Shown here in pieces: positions 59,408 to 64,000 of a stretch of 64,000 nucleotides of DNA. The notes below the pieces were generated by a model, which made no database searches, had not been told where the DNA came from, and saw only the letters and a program-made list of their open reading frames with translations. Position numbers and translations under genes: made by a program. The DNA comes from Fibrobacterota bacterium (lineage in GTDB: Bacteria > Fibrobacterota > Fibrobacteria > UBA11236), in assembly GCA_028287505.1 (NCBI GenBank), contig JAQBPN010000093.1, positions 1 to 64,000 on the forward strand, read 5' to 3'. The first letter of the stretch is position 1. Every line of letters starts with the position of its first letter.

Positions 59408-59469
59408 GATGTCCTTCCAATCCGCACCGGCAAACCGGCGGGAGCCGGGAGGCATCCGGTCAACACTAC

Positions 59470-61353
59470 TCAGTTCAATCGGTGGAGCTCGATGCGGCGA
59501 TTTTGCTGGCGGCCCGAGGCGGTCTTGTTGTTCGCGATCGGGTCGCGTGAACCCATTCCCCTGGCCATGACCTGGTTGGCTTCCACGCCTTTGGCAACCA
59601 GATATTTGCGAACGGTATTGGCCCGGGATTCGGAATTGCGGAATCCGTCCAACTCCGCGCCGGCGGCGTCCCAATAGCCGCGTACTTCCACCATTACTCC
59701 GGGGGTGGCTCGAATGCGCTCCGCCAAGGTGTCCAGGGCCGCATAGGACTCCGGCATCAGGTCGGAGGAATTGCCTTGGAAATGGATTCCTTTGACGAGC
59801 AGGCGCTTTTCCAGCGGCGTGGCATTCAACATGCTCCGGCTCATGTCAGGGCAGCCATCGCCGTCCTCGAATCCGTTGTAGCTTTCCGGCTCGTTGGGGC
59901 ATTTGTCGTTCAAGTCGGGAATCTTGTCCTGATCGTTGTCCGGTTCCGGACAGCCATCCGCGTCCTCGAACCCGTCTTTGTCTTCCGGGATACCGGGGCA
60001 TTTGTCCTGGGCATCGGGAACGCCGTCCTTATCGTTGTCCAGTTCCGGACAGCCGTCGTAATCCTCGAAACCGTCCATGTCCTCGGGTTCGTTGGGGCAT
60101 TTGTCCAGGGCGTCCGCCAAGCCGTCCTTGTCGTTGTCCGCTTCCGGGCAGCCGTCCTGATCCTGGAACCCGTCCATGTCTTCCTGCTCATTGGGACATT
60201 TGTCCATCACGTCCGGAATGCTGTCCCCGTCATTGTCTATTTCCGGGCAACCGTCCATGTCCTGGAACCCATCGAAGTCTTCCTTTTCATGGGGACACAG
60301 GTCGTCCTTGTCCGGGATGCCGTCCTTATCGTAATCGGCGGCGACCAGGGTTCCGGACCAACCCAGGTTGGCGGCCAGCGCCAGGCGCGGCTGGTAGCGG
60401 GAGGAAAATGTGGTGTGGCCATCCGGCAGTTCCACGTCATAGGCCCGGAAGGGACGGCTGGCCGGCAGGCTTTTCTGGACATTGACCGAGAAGAAAATGC
60501 CGTCGTCGCCTTGGGCGGAAAAGCCGACGGCCGCATAGGCGTATTCCGCGCCGATGTCGGAGAGTTTGGCCAGCTTGGACATGCGGGTTTCCGATTGGGC
60601 ATTGATGATGAATGCCAGGCTGGGCATGGCCAGCCATTCCAGGCCGCCACCCAGCAGGAAACGGGTATCGACACCTTCCATGCCGGTGTTCCCGAAGCCG
60701 GTTCCCAAAGAGGCCCGGAAGGGGGGAGGGGATTCCTCTATCTTGGACAGATCCAGGGTCGCCAGCATTTTCGCCGAGCCGCCCGGCGCGAAGCTGGAAA
60801 AATACCGCGGGGGCACGGGAAGGCTGTCGTTCCGCATGTAACCGCCCTGTTTCGGCAGGAACCCTTTGTCGGACTTGGTGGGAATCGTAAGCGTGCCCAG
60901 CAGGGCCACGTCGAAGAGGTGGTTGCCCGCCAGGGTAAGGCTTCCCTTTGCGGAGAGGGTGGGGTCCCCCAGGCCGACGCCGGAAAGATCCTTGGCCTTG
61001 GTATCGCTGATGAAGTCCCCGAACAGGGGGGCGGAAAGGCCGACGTCGAAATGTCCGCCGAATCCCATGGCCAGGCTGAGCCGCATGCTTGCGCTTTGCA
61101 GGTCCTGGATTTCGAAGGTATCGAGAACTCCTGGCCCGGCCCCGTTTTCATGGAACAGGAACCGGTTGTTGCGGATCATGGACTCGTCCTGATGACCATA
61201 GGCGCCGGCGGAAACAACCAATTCCAGATGGCCCAGGGGTTGGGCGGAGGGGGAAAACAGGGTTCCGGGCATGCCTTCCAGGGTATAGGGGCAAGCGGAG
61301 GAAACCAGCAGGGTGGCCAGGAGGGCTAATGACTTTACCATTTTCATACACAT
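59470..61353 (-). CDS. OmpA-family protein with five thrombospondin type 3 repeats
   Basis: 627 aa. Signal peptide near residues 1-20 (SSACPYT could be a lipobox-like site). Residues about 30-330 form a beta-barrel-like part. Residues about 335-500 hold five tandem TSP3 calcium-binding units of 33 residues (pattern DxDxDGIPDxxDKCPxxxED, then DGFxDxDGCP). Residues 510-627 form the OmpA peptidoglycan-binding domain: FQGNSSDLMPESYAALDTLA, VEVRGYWD and RANTVRKYLVAKGV. It links outer membrane and cell wall. Confidence 0.92.
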   Translation of the reverse strand: MCMKMVKSLALLATLLVSSACPYTLEGMPGTLFSPSAQPLGHLELVVSAGAYGHQDESMIRNNRFLFHENGAGPGVLDTFEIQDLQSASMRLSLAMGFGGHFDVGLSAPLFGDFISDTKAKDLSGVGLGDPTLSAKGSLTLAGNHLFDVALLGTLTIPTKSDKGFLPKQGGYMRNDSLPVPPRYFSSFAPGGSAKMLATLDLSKIEESPPPFRASLGTGFGNTGMEGVDTRFLLGGGLEWLAMPSLAFIINAQSETRMSKLAKLSDIGAEYAYAAVGFSAQGDDGIFFSVNVQKSLPASRPFRAYDVELPDGHTTFSSRYQPRLALAANLGWSGTLVAADYDKDGIPDKDDLCPHEKEDFDGFQDMDGCPEIDNDGDSIPDVMDKCPNEQEDMDGFQDQDGCPEADNDKDGLADALDKCPNEPEDMDGFEDYDGCPELDNDKDGVPDAQDKCPGIPEDKDGFEDADGCPEPDNDQDKIPDLNDKCPNEPESYNGFEDGDGCPDMSRSMLNATPLEKRLLVKGIHFQGNSSDLMPESYAALDTLAERIRATPGVMVEVRGYWDAAGAELDGFRNSESRANTVRKYLVAKGVEANQVMARGMGSRDPIANNKTASGRQQNRRIELHRLN

Positions 61354-61473
61354 GTTCGGTTATGCCGGGGCGGAAGGGTTGGGCCGGGATTCGTGGGCGG
61401 ATGTCAAGGCTGAAGCTGGCAATTGCTGCACCTGATGGTGAGCAAAGGTACATATTATCGGACGGAATCCGGC

Positions 61474-61511
61474 TTCGGATCGGTTTGGATTGCTTTGGAT
61501 GGTTTGGATTG
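61474..61511. repeat. Four phased copies of TTYGGATYG
   Basis: TTCGGATCG (61474), TTTGGATTG (61484), TTTGGATGG (61494) and TTTGGATTG (61503): spacing 10, 10 and 9 bp, so all lie on one face of the helix. The last copy overlaps the -35 of the promoter at 61509. Possible operator for the HDOD gene. The rest of the 254-bp gap 61354-61607 shows no gene. Confidence 0.6.
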
Positions 61512-61536
61512 AAAAGGCCCCCCGATTAAGTATAAA
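61509..61536 (+). promoter_or_regulatory. Sigma70-type promoter for the HDOD gene
   Basis: TTGAAA (61509-61514), 16-bp spacer, TATAAA (61531-61536). Start near 61543 gives a leader of about 65 bases before ATG 61608. Confidence 0.65.
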
Positions 61537-61607
61537 CTTACCGGAGCCGGTCCGCATGGGAATCCTCAACGCTGGAAATGCCTTCAGGCTGATCCAGAGG
61601 GGTTTCC

Positions 61608-62507
61608 ATGACGCCGTCAAAAAGGGTGAGCACACCCGGAGTGGGCATGAGCAAGAGCCTGGAACAGAAGAAGATAGAGCAGATAGAGAACCTGCCTACC
61701 CTGCCGGAGGTGGCCAATAAGCTCCTCAAAATCATCAATGATCCCACCACGACGGCGGTCGATGTGGCCAATCTCATCTCGCGGGATCTCAGCCTCACCT
61801 CCAAGGTGCTCAGGCTGGCGAACTCGGCCTTCTATGGGATCCCGCGGACCGTAACCACGGTGCAGAATGCGGTGGTAATCCTGGGGCTCAAGGTGATCAA
61901 CACCATGGTTTTCAGTATCACCGTGGTCAAGATGTTTCCCGGGGACGGCAGGAACGAGATGTTCAGCCGCAAGAAATTCTGGGCCCATTCGCTCGCCTGC
62001 GCCGTGCTGTCGCGCCAATTGGCCCTGCGGATGCGCAAGTTCACCTTGTTCGATCCCGAGGAATGTTTTTGCGCCGGCCTGATCCACGATATCGGCCGCA
62101 TCGTCCTGGATCAATACTTCCACGAGAATTTCCTCAAGGCCATCCAAAAGGCCGTGCAGGAAAAGATCTCCCTGCTCCAGGCTGAAAGCGACGTGTTCGG
62201 ATTCAACCACATGGACGTGGGCGACTGGCTGACCTCCCGTTGGGAGCTTCCCCAGGACATCCGGGTTCCCATCGTCTACCATCACGCTCCCTCGAAAACC
62301 GAGTACGCGCGGGAAATCACCACCCTGGTCCATCTGGCGGACAGCCTCTGCTACGATATCGGATTCGGCCTTCCCGGTCTGGAGACCAAGCCGGCCGTGG
62401 ACACCGCCCTGGTCAACCAGCTCGGCTTCACCCAGGATGACCTGGACGCCGTCAAGGCGAGCGCCAACGAGGAAATCGAGAAATTCCAGGCCGCGTTCGA
62501 GATCTGA
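61608..62507 (+). CDS. HDOD domain protein
   Basis: 299 aa (ATG 61608, RBS GAGGGG; ATG 61647 also has an RBS). HDOD core at about 25-225: IENLPTLPEVANKLLKIINDP, ISRDLSLTSKVLRLANSAFYG and LGLKVINTMVFSITVV, with the HD-like LIHDIGRIVLDQYF. HDOD proteins act in signalling, often with c-di-GMP or chemotaxis modules; they lack strict phosphodiesterase motifs. Its 3' end is duplicated downstream (see 62493-62552). Confidence 0.92.
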   Translation: MTPSKRVSTPGVGMSKSLEQKKIEQIENLPTLPEVANKLLKIINDPTTTAVDVANLISRDLSLTSKVLRLANSAFYGIPRTVTTVQNAVVILGLKVINTMVFSITVVKMFPGDGRNEMFSRKKFWAHSLACAVLSRQLALRMRKFTLFDPEECFCAGLIHDIGRIVLDQYFHENFLKAIQKAVQEKISLLQAESDVFGFNHMDVGDWLTSRWELPQDIRVPIVYHHAPSKTEYAREITTLVHLADSLCYDIGFGLPGLETKPAVDTALVNQLGFTQDDLDAVKASANEEIEKFQAAFEI

Positions 62508-62552
62508 CCCACCCTGTGAGGCCACGAGAAGGCTCGCGTTCGAGATTTGACC
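62493..62552 (+). repeat. 43-bp spaced duplication of the HDOD gene 3' end
   Basis: GCGTTCGAGATCTGACC (62493-62509, includes the stop) recurs as GCGTTCGAGATTTGACC at 62536-62552, an offset of 43 bp and 16 of 17 bases the same. The run AAGGCTCGCGTTCG leads into the second copy, as it does (with A for one G) behind the transaldolase gene. Confidence 0.65.
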
Positions 62553-62688
62553 GCTCCATTTCCCCTCCACCCTGGTAACATTCAGGAAACCTATCGGCCC
62601 CCTGCACCCGCCCCGGCGGCGGCTACCGGTCTTTTTGTAGCTTTTGCCTTGGGCGGCGAATCGCCCTTCCGGAAGCCGGGGAGCTTTT

Positions 62689-63891
62689 CTGATCCTTCTT
62701 TTCGACATGCAAACCGGCGCGGCGGGAGACATGATCCTCGGCGCCCTGTTCGATCTGGGCCTGGATTTCCCGGCTTGGAAAAAACACATCGGTACCTTGG
62801 GACTGATCGGCGTCGAGCCGAAACGGGAACGCGTTTCCAAACACGGCATCATGGCGACGCGCTTCCAGGTGGAAATCCCGCATGAACATTCGCATCGGGG
62901 GCTGCCGGAAATCCGGGCCATCATCGAGCGGAGCGGCGTGCCCGCGCGAGCGAAGGAACGCGCCGTAGCGGTGTTCACGAGGCTGGCGCATGCGGAAGCG
63001 GCCATCCACGGCGTTCCGGTGGAGCAGGTGCATTTCCACGAGGTGGGGGCGCTCGATGCCATCGTGGATATCGTAGGCGCATGCGTGGGATTCGAAATGC
63101 TCGGCGTCACCGGGTTCTTCACTACGCCCTTCACCTTCGGCACCGGAACGGTCAAGACGCAACATGGCATTCTGTCCGTTCCCGTGCCGGCCACTTTGGC
63201 ATTGAGCGAAGGCTTTCCCTCCCGGCGCACGGACCTCCCGGGCGAATTGTGCACACCCACCGGAACGGCCATCATTTCCGCCTTGGCGAAGCCGATTCCG
63301 GCCGATTTTATGGGCACGGTGAAAAAGATCGGATATGGGGCGGGTGGCCGGGACCTGCCGGGAATCGCCAACGTGCTCAGGATTTGCCTTATGGAACGGA
63401 ATGAACGGAACGGGGCGGATGCTTCCGCGGATGCGGTGTATCAGGTAGAATGTAATTTAGATAATATGACCCCTGAGCTTATCGGATACACGGCCGAACG
63501 GCTCCTGGCGGCCGGTTGCAAAGACGTTTGGCAAGAACCCATCTTCATGAAAAAGAACCGCTCCGCCGTCAAGCTTTGCGCCTTGGTGGAGAAGGCCGGA
63601 TTGGACGCCGCGTTGTCCTTGATAGCGGCCGAGACCGCCACCGGCGGCATGCGGTATTTTCCCGTAAACAGATTGGTGGCGGAAAAATCCTCCGAGACGG
63701 TCGATACGCGTTTCGGAAAAGTGGAATTGAAAAAGGTTGTGTTCCCGGGCAAAGCCGGGCCGCGCTTTTCCCCCGAGTTCGAAAGCTGCCGCAGGTTGGC
63801 GCAGGAGGCCTCCGCGCCCCTGCAGGACGTCTATCGCGAAGCCCTGCTGCAAGCGGCGCTCAAAGGTTTCGCCGGCAAGGAAGCAGAATGA
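62689..63891 (+). CDS. larC: Nickel-pincer cofactor biosynthesis protein LarC
   Basis: 400 aa. LarC inserts nickel into the pincer cofactor of lactate racemase-type enzymes. Family blocks: LLFDMQTGAAGDMILGALFDLG, the His-rich HEHSHRGLPEI, VHFHEVGALDAIVDIVGACVG, VPVPATLAL, GELCTPTGTAII and VECNLDNMTPE. No ATG or GTG precedes the conserved start; CTG 62689 (reading LILLFD, with GGGGAG just upstream) fits best, and TTG 62644 is the other choice. larB and larE are not in the window. Confidence 0.9.
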   Translation: MILLFDMQTGAAGDMILGALFDLGLDFPAWKKHIGTLGLIGVEPKRERVSKHGIMATRFQVEIPHEHSHRGLPEIRAIIERSGVPARAKERAVAVFTRLAHAEAAIHGVPVEQVHFHEVGALDAIVDIVGACVGFEMLGVTGFFTTPFTFGTGTVKTQHGILSVPVPATLALSEGFPSRRTDLPGELCTPTGTAIISALAKPIPADFMGTVKKIGYGAGGRDLPGIANVLRICLMERNERNGADASADAVYQVECNLDNMTPELIGYTAERLLAAGCKDVWQEPIFMKKNRSAVKLCALVEKAGLDAALSLIAAETATGGMRYFPVNRLVAEKSSETVDTRFGKVELKKVVFPGKAGPRFSPEFESCRRLAQEASAPLQDVYREALLQAALKGFAGKEAE

Positions 63892-63910
63892 ATCCCCTGG
63901 TGCTCCGTAC

Positions 63911-64000
63911 ATGACGATGTTGGCTCCCGGTATGCACATCGAACAGCGTAAAGGCGATCCGAAAAAGCTGAAGGGCAAGCTGCTCGCTTACGTGCGCATT
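63911..64000 (+). CDS. Start of a gene cut by the window end
   Basis: Open for 30 codons from ATG 63911 to the edge (MTMLAPGMHIEQRKGDPKKL onward); ATG 63917 and 63932 are other starts. Lys-rich and plausible as coding, but too short to name. RBS weak. It follows larC by 19 bp on the same strand. Confidence 0.4.
   Translation, partial: MTMLAPGMHIEQRKGDPKKLKGKLLAYVRI

Noticed and set aside
59850-60355. Tandem DNA repeat or CRISPR-like array
   Set aside because: The 99-bp period is fully explained by the TSP3 protein repeats.

Overview
The window looks like a piece of a high-GC (by eye about 60% or a little more) Gram-negative chromosome from the phylum Fibrobacterota, probably an environmental lineage outside classical Fibrobacter. 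The strongest pointers are a fibro-slime domain protein (18310-20577) and a TIGR02147-family protein (21327-22193); both families were defined in Fibrobacter. Outer-membrane proteins, Sec signal peptides, lipoboxes and an OmpA/TSP3 protein show a diderm envelope. MqnA indicates menaquinone made by the futalosine route. I see no rRNA, tRNA, CRISPR array, transposase or phage cluster, so this is ordinary chromosome with a few odd islands.

Layout. 1-5.1 kb: a response regulator, acylphosphatase, a SASA-type carbohydrate esterase, a DUF4139 protein and a secreted PEBP-like protein. 5.1-11.0 kb (minus strand): a compact five-gene run (HAD phosphatase, PlsB-like acyltransferase, GpsA, MGDG-synthase-like glycosyltransferase, secreted amidohydrolase) that reads as a glycerolipid/glycolipid pathway. 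11.1-12.2 kb: SfsA and a small membrane protein. 12.3-15.6 kb: a phosphorelay/c-di-GMP cluster: an HPt-like protein without its histidine, an HPt-REC-GGDEF-REC hybrid, a second HPt with the histidine, and a translationally coupled membrane protein of unknown function. 15.9-26.9 kb: envelope and surface genes: M23 lipoprotein, Bcp peroxiredoxin, fibro-slime protein, a TIGR02147 regulator coupled to a lipoprotein, then a DUF1080 protein, a barrel protein and a propeller protein that probably act together on carbohydrate at the surface.

27-41 kb: class II ribonucleotide reductase, a YyaL-type thioredoxin-fold protein interrupted by a perfect palindrome, DUF167, HU behind a structured leader, MqnA, an alpha/beta hydrolase, a zinc-ribbon pseudokinase, a Rieske protein, YceI, transaldolase, DUF423 and acetyl-CoA synthetase. 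41-50 kb: a large secreted DUF1349 protein, DUF3078, a large EF-hand membrane protein, hisE-hisG, a secreted phage tail-tube-like protein, and AhpC. 50-64 kb: a methyltransferase, a glgP / PRPP-synthetase-like / GT9 operon, a ComEC-like lipoprotein, an active Ser/Thr kinase with PEGA domain, two outer-membrane proteins, an HDOD protein, LarC and the start of a further gene.

The most interesting items are the exported gp19-like tail-tube protein with no phage neighbours, the in-frame palindrome inside the yyaL gene, the 43-bp spaced duplications of gene 3' ends seen behind two unrelated genes, the pseudokinase, the coupled TIGR02147/lipoprotein pair, and the mutually exclusive hairpins upstream of HU.
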